64,000 bases of DNA, from NCBI GenBank assembly GCA_016716425.1, contig JADJWJ010000009.1, positions 62,001-126,000 on the forward strand, written 5' to 3'. The first letter of the stretch is position 1; every line of letters starts with the position of its first letter. Source of the stretch: Betaproteobacteria bacterium (GTDB taxonomy: Bacteria > Pseudomonadota > Gammaproteobacteria > Burkholderiales > Casimicrobiaceae). This document shows positions 36,660 through 45,197 of the stretch, in pieces. The notes under the pieces were generated by a model, which was not told the DNA's origin, made no database searches, and was given only the letters and a program-made list of their open reading frames with translations. The position numbers were made by a program, and so were the translations under genes.

Positions 36660-39600
36660 TGGGTTGACGCCTCGGGTGCTGCCGCCGCGCTGGCGCCGAC
36701 CGGCTTCGCCGCCACGCGCTCGACGTGCGGATCCGACCACGAGCCGGTCACGCGGTAGTCGTAGCTGAAGATCTGGCCCAGCGGGTTGTCGAGCAGCTTC
36801 TGCGCGAGCAGCGTGCCCGCGCCGACGGCGGCGCCGATCAGCGGATTGGCGATGAACAGCACGGCCGCGCCCGCGGAGAACGTCGACGACAGCGCCGGCT
36901 TCACCCGCACGTCGAGCGCCTGCGTCTCGCGCGCGAGGTCGATCTCGCCGCTGATCGCCACCTGCGCCGCAGGACCCTCGAGCCTCAAGTCGCCGGTGCG
37001 CATCAGGCCGCGGTCGATGCGGAAGCTGCCGGTGATGTCGTCGAACGCGAAGCCCTCGCTGAACACGTCGCGGAAGTCGAGCGTGATCCGCCGCGGCAGC
37101 GCCTGCAGCGACAGCACGCCGAGCAGCTTGCCGATGCCGGGATCGATCTTCGTGAACTGGCCGGCGCCCGTCTGCAGCGTGAACTGCCCGGTGAGCGACG
37201 GGTAGTCGAAGTCGCTGGGCGCGCCCGCCCACGCGAGCGTCCCCTTGATTTCGCTGGGCGCGCTCTTCACGGCCACCGGGTAGCCGAAGCGCACGAGGAA
37301 CTCGCCGGCGTCCGCGGTCGTCATGGCAAAGTCGAGCTCCGTGCGCGGATGCTCGCGCGCGATCCGCCACCAGCCGGACGCGTCGATGCGTCCGGCGGGA
37401 TTGGTCAGCGCGAACTTGGTGATCCGCCAATCCGGCCCGGACGGCTGCGCGAGGAGCTCCGCGCGGCCGAGGTCGTTGCCGCCGCGCGTCACGAACGCGT
37501 TCGCGGTGATGTCGAGCTCCGGCCAGGTGTTGCGCGCCTTCTCGGCGGCGGCGACCTCGCTGCGCGGCGGATGCAGCTCATCGGGACCCGGCGGCACGAG
37601 GCGCGCGAGCCGCGCCATCACGCGCCCGTTCGGAAGGCTCGGCGTCGGCGCGCGCCACACGGCCGTGCCCTCGATCTCGCGGCCGGACAGGCGCAGGTGC
37701 CAGTCCGCGTCGGCGCGCGTGGCGGCGACACTGAAGTCGCGCAGCAGGCGCCCGAAGACGTCCATGCGGGCGACGGTGAGATCGAGGCCCATGAGTTCCA
37801 GCCCGCCGCCCGGCTTGGTGCCCGCCGGGCCGGCCGGCGTGCGCGCCGACTCCTTCCGGTAGAGGGCAAGCCACTCGTCGACGTCCAGTTCGGCGACCTG
37901 CCCGCGCAACCAGAGGCCCGGTCGGTCGGCGGTACCGCCGCGCGCGACCGCGCCGCCGAGCAGCAGCAGCGCGCGGTCGACGGTCGCGGCGTCCTTCGCC
38001 AGGGTCCGGTGCAGGACGAGCTTCAGGTCGCGGCGATAGTCCACCGTCAGCACGTCCTCGGCGGTCCTGCCCGGAACCTCGCGGCGCTCGACGCGCAGCG
38101 CAGCGACGTCCTCCGGCCCCTTGCCGATCGGCGCCGGCGCCTCGATGCCCACGCCCTTCAGGTCCGACTCGAGCGTCCACGTGGTGCCGCCGCTGGCCGT
38201 CGTCGCGTTCAGCCGCCATTCGGCGCTGCCGGAGACCCGCTGGAGAAGCAACGTGTCGAAGTCGGCGCGCACCGCGGCCACACTCGCGGTGCCGGCCGCC
38301 GCGATGCGCACGTGACCGTCGCCGGTGGTCACCGCGATCTTCACCGGCCCGCCCAACGCCTGCGCGACGAAGTCGCGCGACGTCGTCGCCTTCTCGGTGA
38401 ACACGAGATGCCCGCCGACGTGCGCGAGCGCCGGCACGCCGGGAATGCGCACCTCGTTGTCGAGGAACGCGTAGTCGCCGGCGACCTCGACGCCGTCGGC
38501 CTTGGAGAGCGGCAGCGTGAACCTGAGCGCGAGCTTCCCCGCCCCCGTCGCCGTCACGCCGTCGGTGAAGTGGCCGATCCAGCCTGCGACCGGGCTGTTC
38601 TCGACGAAGCGGAGAAATTCGCCCGTGGCGCCCGTGGCCTCGCCTTCGATCGTCAGCAGCGGATGGTCGGCGCCGAGGTCGGGAATGTCGGCCTTCACCG
38701 GACCCGCGACGGCATCGAAGATGCGGCCGCGCGTCGCGCGCACCGCCATCCCGGGCCCGTCGAACCGGACTTCACCGTCGATTCCGCTGATCTCCGGCCA
38801 TCCGTCCGCGTAGTCGAGCGTCACGCCGGCGACCTTGAACGTCACGAGGAACTGGCCCTTGCGGCTGTCGGCGAAGGGAAAGTCCGCGAGGTCCCCGGCG
38901 ACTGCGATTTTCACGTCGGTCGCGGTCCCCTGCCGGATCGACGCCCGCAGCCAGTCGCGCACGTTCGGGTCGAGCGTCAGCGGCAGGTAGCGGTACAGGT
39001 GCTGCGCCTCCGCGCGCACCAATTGCGCTTTCAGGTCCAGCACGCCGGGCCCGCGCTCGCGGCCCTGCCAGCTGCCGCTCGCCGTCCCCGCCGAGTGCGG
39101 GGTCGCGAAGCGGACGTCGTCGAACGTCACGCGCAGTCGTCCGTCGGCGCGCGTCCAGCCGACCCGGCCGGACGCCACGTCGAGCAGCACCGGCTCGGCG
39201 AACACGCGCGGCAGGCTGACGCGGATGTCGCGGCCGTCGAGCTTCAGGTCGCCGCGCTTCTCGTCGAACGTGAAGCTGCCCGACACGCCGTCGGCGCCCG
39301 GCATCGCTGCGCTGGCCGAGATGCCGAAGCGCGTGAACGCGCCGCTGCCCGCGAACCTCGTCGGCGCGTCGGGCGGACCCTCCCAGCCGAACTTTCCGTC
39401 GGTGACGCTGCCGCGCAGCGCGTACGTCGCGAAGTCGCGTCGCCATGCCTCCGGGAACGGCAGGTGCTCGGCGAGCGCCGACAGCGGCGCGACGTCGAGC
39501 CGGTCGAACGCGACGCGGCCGCCGGTGATCGCGCCGTCGGGGCCTTCCGTCATCGCCAGCGATACGGCGGCCGGCGCCAGCGCCTGTCCGCTGCGCGTCC

Positions 39601-40573
39601 GGAAGGTCAGCCCGTGCGTCGCCAATTCGCGCCGGCCCCCGTCCGCCTTCCAAGTGACGCGGCCGGCCAGATGGTCGAGGTCCAGTTGCGGCAGGTTGCT
39701 CGCGGCGCGGACGCTGACGTCGGTCAACTCGAGGTCCGCCGTGACGTCCGTGGCCCGCCCCTGTGCGAAGTCGAACCACATGCGCAGCGCGCCGCGGCCG
39801 GTCTCCACGGGCTTCAGCAGCGGAATCCATTCGCGCCAGAGCGCGACGTCCGCATAGTCGAGGCGGACATAGAAGCTGCCCTTGGCCTCGCGCCAGTCCT
39901 TGAGCGACGACGCCGAGACCTCGCCGCGGAAGTCGATCGGCGCCGCCATCGCCGACGGCGGTGTGCCGACGAGGCCGAAGTGGTGTCCGGTCAATCCCCG
40001 CTCGAGCCGGAACATCACGCGGTCGAGCACGAGCTGCGGCACGCCGCGCAACTCGTCGTTCCACGTGAGCAGCGCGTCGCGCACGACGATCTCGCGCTGG
40101 CGCAGCAGCCAGTCGGTGAAGCGCGTGTCGTCCGCCTGCCCCTCGGGATCGATCTCGATGCCCGCCACGTGCAGGCGTCCTGCGCGATCGCGCCGCACCG
40201 ACAGCTGTGGCCGCTCGATCGAGAGTTCGCGCAGCCGCAGGTCCAGCGCCAGCAGCGATGTCCACGCGATGGTCGCGTCGACCCTGGGCAGCAGCAGCAC
40301 CGGGGGACCGTCGGCGTTGGTGCGATCGCGGATCGCGACCCCCGACACCGCCAGCATCGGATTCCAGCCATCCCAGCCGGCCGCGATGGCGTCGATGGTC
40401 ACCGGCTGGCCGAGCTGCGCGGTCAGCCGCTGCGCGATGTCGATCCGGTAATCGTCGATCCGCGGGAAGATGACGTAGCGGACCGCGAGCAGCGTCGCGA
40501 GCGCCACCACGACCAGCGCCACGATCGCGGTCGCGGCAAGGCGCAGAAGGCGGATGGCGAGGGTGGGGGCCAA
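36656..40573 (-). CDS. yhdP: AsmA-like YhdP family envelope protein
   Basis: A very long (about 1305 residues) AsmA-like protein. In E. coli YhdP and its paralogues form bridges that move phospholipid to the outer membrane. A single N-terminal helix (AATAIVALVVVALATLLAVRY) anchors it; the rest is beta-rich, with the N-terminal IAAGWDGWNPMLAVSGVAI and C-terminal GQIFSYDYRVTGSWSDPHVE that are typical. No ATG fits. TTG at 40573 is the best start and gives a short basic stretch before the helix, but it has no ribosome site. Divergent from glnE, as in many betaproteobacteria. Confidence 0.9.
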   Translation of the reverse strand: MAPTLAIRLLRLAATAIVALVVVALATLLAVRYVIFPRIDDYRIDIAQRLTAQLGQPVTIDAIAAGWDGWNPMLAVSGVAIRDRTNADGPPVLLLPRVDATIAWTSLLALDLRLRELSIERPQLSVRRDRAGRLHVAGIEIDPEGQADDTRFTDWLLRQREIVVRDALLTWNDELRGVPQLVLDRVMFRLERGLTGHHFGLVGTPPSAMAAPIDFRGEVSASSLKDWREAKGSFYVRLDYADVALWREWIPLLKPVETGRGALRMWFDFAQGRATDVTADLELTDVSVRAASNLPQLDLDHLAGRVTWKADGGRRELATHGLTFRTRSGQALAPAAVSLAMTEGPDGAITGGRVAFDRLDVAPLSALAEHLPFPEAWRRDFATYALRGSVTDGKFGWEGPPDAPTRFAGSGAFTRFGISASAAMPGADGVSGSFTFDEKRGDLKLDGRDIRVSLPRVFAEPVLLDVASGRVGWTRADGRLRVTFDDVRFATPHSAGTASGSWQGRERGPGVLDLKAQLVRAEAQHLYRYLPLTLDPNVRDWLRASIRQGTATDVKIAVAGDLADFPFADSRKGQFLVTFKVAGVTLDYADGWPEISGIDGEVRFDGPGMAVRATRGRIFDAVAGPVKADIPDLGADHPLLTIEGEATGATGEFLRFVENSPVAGWIGHFTDGVTATGAGKLALRFTLPLSKADGVEVAGDYAFLDNEVRIPGVPALAHVGGHLVFTEKATTSRDFVAQALGGPVKIAVTTGDGHVRIAAAGTASVAAVRADFDTLLLQRVSGSAEWRLNATTASGGTTWTLESDLKGVGIEAPAPIGKGPEDVAALRVERREVPGRTAEDVLTVDYRRDLKLVLHRTLAKDAATVDRALLLLGGAVARGGTADRPGLWLRGQVAELDVDEWLALYRKESARTPAGPAGTKPGGGLELMGLDLTVARMDVFGRLLRDFSVAATRADADWHLRLSGREIEGTAVWRAPTPSLPNGRVMARLARLVPPGPDELHPPRSEVAAAEKARNTWPELDITANAFVTRGGNDLGRAELLAQPSGPDWRITKFALTNPAGRIDASGWWRIAREHPRTELDFAMTTADAGEFLVRFGYPVAVKSAPSEIKGTLAWAGAPSDFDYPSLTGQFTLQTGAGQFTKIDPGIGKLLGVLSLQALPRRITLDFRDVFSEGFAFDDITGSFRIDRGLMRTGDLRLEGPAAQVAISGEIDLARETQALDVRVKPALSSTFSAGAAVLFIANPLIGAAVGAGTLLAQKLLDNPLGQIFSYDYRVTGSWSDPHVERVAAKPVGASAAAAPEASTQ

Positions 40574-40602
40574 AGGAATGGGGGTGGCGTCTGCCCGACA
40601 GG

Positions 40603-40608
40603 CATAAT
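40603..40608 (+). promoter_or_regulatory. -10 element upstream of glnE
   Basis: CATAAT (5 of 6) lies 70 bases before the glnE ATG, in the yhdP-glnE divergent gap. No clear -35 is present. Confidence 0.35.
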
Positions 40609-40678
40609 GTGCGGCCCGAAGCTGAATTGTAGCCGAACGCCCCTGCGCGCCCGTGCGGCCGCGCCCTGCCGCCACCCC

Positions 40679-43432
40679 ATGGACCTCGCCCGCGCGCTCG
40701 CGTTCAGCCACTTCGCCAGCCAGGCGCTCGCCGCCGCACCGGACCTGGCCGGTGTCGTCGATGCCGCGGCCGCGGCGCCCTTCGACTGGAACGCACCCGG
40801 GACGCGGCCCGACACGTCCGGCGACGCGGCGGAACTCGGCCGGTCGCTGCGCCGGCTGCGCCGTCGCGTGTTCCTGCACACGTTGGTGCGCGACCTCACC
40901 GGGCGCGCTTCGCTGGCCGAAGTGTGCGCGACGCACACGATGCTCGCCGACGTGGCGCTGGCCGCGGCGACGTCCTTCCACGCCCGCGAGCTCGACGCGG
41001 TGCACGGCGCGCCGATCGGCGCCGAATCGGGCACGCCGCAGGAACTGATCGTCGTCGGCATGGGCAAGCTGGGCGGCGGCGAACTCAACGTCTCGTCCGA
41101 CATCGACCTCGTGTTCGTCTACCCCGAGGAAGGGGAGACCTCGGGCCCGCGGACGATCGCCAACCGCGAGTACTTCGACCGCCTCGGGCGGCGCGTGATC
41201 ACGGCGCTGCACGACGTCACCGCGGACGGTTACGTGTTCCGCGTCGACATGCGGCTGCGGCCCTACGGCGAGAGCGGCCCGCTGACGACGTCGTTCGCGG
41301 GCCTCGAGAACTACCTCGTCACGCAGGGCCGCGCGTGGGAGCGCTACGCGTGGCTGAAGGCGCGCGCGATCACCGGCGCGCGGCACGACGAGCTGGCCGC
41401 GCTGGTGACGCCTTTCGTCTTCCGCAAGTATCTCGACTTCGACGCCTACGAGGGCCTGCGCGACATCCACCGGCAGATCCGCGACCAGGGGGCGCGGCGC
41501 GACTACGCCGGCAACGTCAAGCTGGGCGACGGCGGCATCCGCGAGATCGAGTTCATCGCGCAGGCGCTGCAGATCGTCCGCGGCGGACGCGATGCCGACC
41601 TGCGTGTGCGCGGCACGCTCCCCGCGCTGGCGGCGCTCGGCGCGCGCGGCCTGCTGCCGCCCCTGTCCGTCTCCGCCCTGACCGACGCGTATGTCTTCCT
41701 GCGCAGCGTCGAGCACCGCCTGCAGTACCGAGACGACCGGCAGACGCACCAGCTGCCGCAGGATGCGGCCGAGCACGCGCTGCTGGCCGAGGCGATGGAC
41801 GCCACGCCCGACGCGTTCGACCAGGCGCTCGCGCGCCATCGCGGCGTCGTCTCGGTGACGTTCGGGCAGACGCTGGGCGACGCGGGCCGCGCGACGGATC
41901 GCACCGACGCGATGTATGCCACGCTGTGGGACGGACCCGACGCCGTCGCGTCGCTGCGCGAGGCGCTGCTGGCCGCGGGCTACGCCGATCCCGATGCGCT
42001 GGCCGCCTCGCTCGCGCGCGTGCGCGCTTCCGGACGCTACCTCCAGCTGCCGGCCGCGTCCCGCGACCGCTTCGACGCGCTGGTGCCGCAGCTTCTCGCC
42101 GTGGCGGCCGCGCACCCGGGCCTCGCCGGCGCGCAGCCGGTGTTCGAGCGGCTGCTCGCACTGCTCGAAACCATCGCGCGCCGCAGCGCGTACCTGGCGC
42201 TGGTCATCGAGCATCCGCCGCTCCTGCCGCGCCTCGCGAATCTGATGGGCGCCTCCGCGTGGGCCGCCGACTACCTGACGCGCCACCCGCTGCTGCTCGA
42301 CGAGCTGCTCGACGCGCGCACGCTGTTCGCGGAGCCCGACTGGAATGCGTGGCGCTCCGAGCTCCTGCGGCAACTGGCGCAGCGCCCCGACGACGCCGAG
42401 CACCAGATGGACGTGCTGCGCCACTTCCAGCACGCGCAGGCGTTCCGCCTGCTGGTGCAGGACCTCACCGGGCAGCTGACCGTCGAGCGGCTGGCCGACC
42501 ACCTGTCGGCGCTCGCGGACGTCGTGCTCGAAGGCACGCTCGCGGCGTGCTGGACGCACATGACGGGAGGCACGGAGCCGCCGCCGCGCTTCGCGATCGT
42601 CGGCTACGGCAAGCTCGGCGGCAAGGAGTTGGGCTACGCATCGGACCTGGACCTCGTGTTCCTGTTCGACGTCGATCCGGACGATCCCGCCGCCGACGCC
42701 CGCGAGGCGCGCTACACGCGGCTGGGCCAGCGGCTCAACACGTGGCTCACCAGCACGACGGCGGCCGGCCAGCTCTACGACACCGACCTGCGGCTGCGTC
42801 CCGACGGCGCGAAGGGCCTGCTCGTGTCGAGCCTCTCCGGATTCCGCCGCTACCAGCGCGGGCAGGCGTGGGCGTGGGAGCACCAGGCGCTGACGCGCGC
42901 GCGCTTCGTCGCCGGCGACCGCGAGGTCGGCGCGGCGTTCGAGGCCGAGCGCGAGGCGATCCTGCGCATGGAGCGCGATCCGCGCGCCCTCGCGACGGAA
43001 GTCGTCGCGATGCGCCGCCGCATGCATGCCGGGCACCCGAACCCGTCGGCCTCGTTCGACCTGAAGCACGATCCCGGCGGCATGGTCGACATCGAGTTCG
43101 CCGTGCAGTACCTGGTGCTCGCGCACGCGCACCGGCACGCCCTGCTGACGCGCAATGCCGGCAACATCGCGCTGCTTCGCTTCGCGGGCGAGCTTCGCCT
43201 CGTGCCGGCGGACCTCGCCGGCACGGTCGCCGACGCCTACCGCGAATACCGGCGGCTGCAGCACCAGGTGCGGCTGACGCTCGCGACGCACGCGCGCGTC
43301 GACCCCGCGCCGCAGGCGGCCCGGCGTGCGGCGGTGGCCGCCCTGTGGGCGCACGTGTTCGGCGGCGCGTGGCAGGATGCGCGGGAGCGCGAGTTGCCCG
43401 CCGCGGGCGGGAAGCCCGGGGAAATCGGCTAA
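40679..43432 (+). CDS. glnE: bifunctional glutamine synthetase adenylyltransferase/deadenylylase GlnE
   Basis: Controls glutamine synthetase by adding or removing AMP in response to PII and glutamine. The 917-residue chain shows the expected duplicated nucleotidyltransferase domains. The N-terminal deadenylylase domain has GMGKLGGGELNVSSDIDLVF and the C-terminal adenylylase domain YGKLGGKELGYASDLDLVF, each followed by RLRPYGESG or RLRPDGAKG and a helical bundle. The ATG at 40679 gives MDLARALAFSHFA; an in-frame ATG at 40607 is less likely. The window also holds glnB, its regulator. Confidence 0.96.
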   Translation: MDLARALAFSHFASQALAAAPDLAGVVDAAAAAPFDWNAPGTRPDTSGDAAELGRSLRRLRRRVFLHTLVRDLTGRASLAEVCATHTMLADVALAAATSFHARELDAVHGAPIGAESGTPQELIVVGMGKLGGGELNVSSDIDLVFVYPEEGETSGPRTIANREYFDRLGRRVITALHDVTADGYVFRVDMRLRPYGESGPLTTSFAGLENYLVTQGRAWERYAWLKARAITGARHDELAALVTPFVFRKYLDFDAYEGLRDIHRQIRDQGARRDYAGNVKLGDGGIREIEFIAQALQIVRGGRDADLRVRGTLPALAALGARGLLPPLSVSALTDAYVFLRSVEHRLQYRDDRQTHQLPQDAAEHALLAEAMDATPDAFDQALARHRGVVSVTFGQTLGDAGRATDRTDAMYATLWDGPDAVASLREALLAAGYADPDALAASLARVRASGRYLQLPAASRDRFDALVPQLLAVAAAHPGLAGAQPVFERLLALLETIARRSAYLALVIEHPPLLPRLANLMGASAWAADYLTRHPLLLDELLDARTLFAEPDWNAWRSELLRQLAQRPDDAEHQMDVLRHFQHAQAFRLLVQDLTGQLTVERLADHLSALADVVLEGTLAACWTHMTGGTEPPPRFAIVGYGKLGGKELGYASDLDLVFLFDVDPDDPAADAREARYTRLGQRLNTWLTSTTAAGQLYDTDLRLRPDGAKGLLVSSLSGFRRYQRGQAWAWEHQALTRARFVAGDREVGAAFEAEREAILRMERDPRALATEVVAMRRRMHAGHPNPSASFDLKHDPGGMVDIEFAVQYLVLAHAHRHALLTRNAGNIALLRFAGELRLVPADLAGTVADAYREYRRLQHQVRLTLATHARVDPAPQAARRAAVAALWAHVFGGAWQDARERELPAAGGKPGEIG

Positions 43433-43469
43433 AATCAGGGGCTTCGGAACCCGCAAGGAGTAGCCCGCC

Positions 43470-44393
43470 ATGTCGATGGCCGACCGCGATGGATTCATCT
43501 GGTACGACGGCAGGATGGTGCCGTGGCGCGAGGCCACGACGCACGTGCTCACGCACACGCTGCACTACGGCATGGGCGTGTTCGAGGGCGTGCGCTGCTA
43601 CAAGACCGTCGACGGGCCCGCGATCTTCCGGCTGCGCGACCACACCGACCGCCTGTTCCGGTCGGCGCACATCTACGGGATGAAGATCCCGTTCACGAAA
43701 GACGAGATCGACGCCGCGCAGCGCGCCTGCGTCCGCGAGAACAAGCTCGAGTCCTGCTACATCCGGCCGATCGCGTTCTACGGCTCGCACGCGATGGGCG
43801 TGGCCGCCAAGTCGAACCCGGTGCGGGTCGCGGTCGGCGCGTGGCCGTGGGGCGCCTATCTCGGCGCCGAGGCGATCGAGAAGGGCATCCGCGTCAAGAC
43901 GTCGTCGTTCACGCACCACCACCCGAACATCACGATGTGCAACGCCAAGGCCGTCGGCAACTACACGGTGTCGATCCTCGCGAACCAGGAGGCACTGCAC
44001 GACGGGTACGAGGAGGCGATGCTGATGGATCCGCAGGGCTACGTCTGCCAGGGCTCGGGCGAAAACGTGTTCATCGTGCGCGACGGCAGGCTGCACACGC
44101 CCGACCTGTCGGGCGGCGCGCTCGCCGGCATCACCCGCGAAACGATCATCACGTTCGCGGGCGAGCTCGGCATCCCGGTGATCGAGCGGCGCATCACGCG
44201 CGACGAGGTCTACATCGCCGACGAGGCGTTCTTCACCGGCACCGCCGCCGAAGTGACGCCGATCCGCGAACTCGACAATCGCGCCATCGGCGACGGTGTG
44301 CGGGGACCGATCACGACGAAGCTGCAGTCGCTGTACTTCGAGACCGTCAGCGGCCGCAACGCGGCGAAGAAGGCGTGGCTCGCGAGGGTCTGA
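43470..44393 (+). CDS. ilvE: branched-chain amino acid aminotransferase
   Basis: PLP-dependent class IV transaminase that makes leucine, isoleucine and valine from their 2-oxo acids. The 307-residue protein begins FIWYDGRMVPWREATTHV. HTLHYGMGVFEGVRCYK is the substrate-loop signature; the PLP lysine is in CNAKAVGNYTVS; the later motif is ADEAFFTGTAAEVTP. AAGGAG precedes the ATG. A TAAAAT overlapping the glnE stop could be a -10. It is downstream of glnE on the same strand with a 37-base gap. Confidence 0.96.
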   Translation: MSMADRDGFIWYDGRMVPWREATTHVLTHTLHYGMGVFEGVRCYKTVDGPAIFRLRDHTDRLFRSAHIYGMKIPFTKDEIDAAQRACVRENKLESCYIRPIAFYGSHAMGVAAKSNPVRVAVGAWPWGAYLGAEAIEKGIRVKTSSFTHHHPNITMCNAKAVGNYTVSILANQEALHDGYEEAMLMDPQGYVCQGSGENVFIVRDGRLHTPDLSGGALAGITRETIITFAGELGIPVIERRITRDEVYIADEAFFTGTAAEVTPIRELDNRAIGDGVRGPITTKLQSLYFETVSGRNAAKKAWLARV

Positions 44394-44396
44394 GTG

Positions 44397-44450
44397 AGGC
44401 CCCACGCTGCTGCCCTGGGCAGGTAGCTGGGGCGGCCCTTCGCGACTGAC
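44397..44450. repeat. diverged single copy of the 76-bp repeat module
   Basis: CCCCACGCTGCTGCCCTGGG and GGGGCGGCCCTTCGCGACTGA follow the same order as the units of the array at 44665-44930. This copy ends exactly at the ATG of the zinc-finger gene, so that gene is flanked on both sides. Confidence 0.6.
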
Positions 44451-44648
44451 ATGGGCGACGATCGCACTGCTGCGCCGGTGGTCGTGCAACCCGCGGACCT
44501 GCCGGCGTTCTGCCCGAATCCCGGCATGCCGCTGTGGTCGTCCCACCCGCGCGTGTTTCTCGACCTCGCGGACACGGGCGAGGCGATGTGCCCGTACTGC
44601 GGCACGCGCTACGTGCTGGAGGGCGGACCGCGGCCGGGCGGGCACTAG
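44451..44648 (+). CDS. CHCC zinc-finger domain protein
   Basis: A 65-residue protein with the zf-CHCC layout: a Cys in AFCPNPG, a His in SSHPRVFLDL, and two Cys in AMCPYCGTRYVLEGG. This is the family related to the NDUFS6/complex I zinc subunit and to many bacterial proteins encoded beside ilvE. It probably binds one zinc ion; its role here is unknown. The start ATG directly follows a repeat copy, and no independent ribosome site is apparent. Confidence 0.85.
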   Translation: MGDDRTAAPVVVQPADLPAFCPNPGMPLWSSHPRVFLDLADTGEAMCPYCGTRYVLEGGPRPGGH

Positions 44649-44664
44649 GATGAGACGGGCCCCG

Positions 44665-44930
44665 CGCTCGCTGCCCCCCGCGGGGGCAGGTCAGTCGCTC
44701 GGGGCGGCCCGTCGCGAATGAAACGACCCCCACGCTCGGGGCGGCCCATCGGGCGGCCCATCGCGAATGAAACGACCCCCACGCTCGCTGTGCTCGCTGC
44801 CCCCGCGGGGGCAGGTCAGTCGCTCGGGGCGGCCCATCGCGAATGAAACGACCCCCACGCTCGCTGTGCTCGCTGCCCCCAGCGGGGGCAGGTCAGTCGC
44901 TCGGGGCGGCCCATCGCGACTGACACGCAC
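44665..44930. repeat. tandem array, 76-bp period, about 3.5 copies
   Basis: Each unit holds CTGCCCCCGCGGGGGCAG (a perfect hairpin), GTCAGTCGCTCGGGGCGGCCC and ATCGCGAATGAAACGA. GCTGTGCTCG occurs at 44787 and 44863, giving the period; the first copy is rearranged by an internal deletion/duplication. No gene is supported here. Confidence 0.85.
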
Positions 44931-45119
44931 ACGCGCCGCAGGTCGGGGGTCGCGGGACGCGTCACCGCGTTGCGCGTATCCTTGCGCCGATGAGCACCGA
45001 CCGATCAGCACAGCTCCGCGCCACGCCTGTCGGCGCCCGCGCAATTGCGCTGCGGGCATCGCGTCGTGCGATCGGCAGCGCGGATTTGCGCCGGAACGGT
45101 ACGGAGCCGGCGCGCCGCC
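44931..45119. other. gap upstream of waaF without a convincing gene
   Basis: A 66-codon frame starts at 44990 (MSTDRSAQ) but has no family, is arginine-rich and runs into the inverted repeat; I do not call it. TATCCT near 44970 could be a weak -10 for waaF. Confidence 0.4.
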
Positions 45120-45193
45120 GGGTCAGACACGAATTTCCGCGCGCACGGCGTCGGCTGGCTGCGCGGCCGCCGGCGGAAATTCGTATCTGACCC
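45120..45193. repeat. inverted repeat with GGGTCAGA ends, just upstream of waaF
   Basis: GGGTCAGACACGAATTTCCGC (45120-45140) pairs with GCGGAAATTCGTATCTGACCC (45173-45193) with one mismatch, around a 32-base GC-rich loop. It ends 5 bases before the waaF ATG, so a transcript starting upstream would hide the start in a long stem. The ends match the palindrome at 29917 and the element at 54898. Confidence 0.85.
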
Positions 45194-45197
45194 CTGT

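Noticed and set aside
40423..40606. ATG-started frame MPVGQTPPPFLWPPPS near the yhdP start
   Set aside because: Out of phase with yhdP and low-complexity; not evidence for a separate gene, though it leaves room for an indel.
36725..43432. 2235-codon plus-strand open frame
   Set aside because: Its first ~1300 codons are antisense to yhdP with arginine/histidine-rich nonsense; only the glnE part matches a family.
44990..45190. 66-codon frame upstream of waaF
   Set aside because: Arginine-rich, no family, runs through the inverted repeat; likely chance or a remnant.
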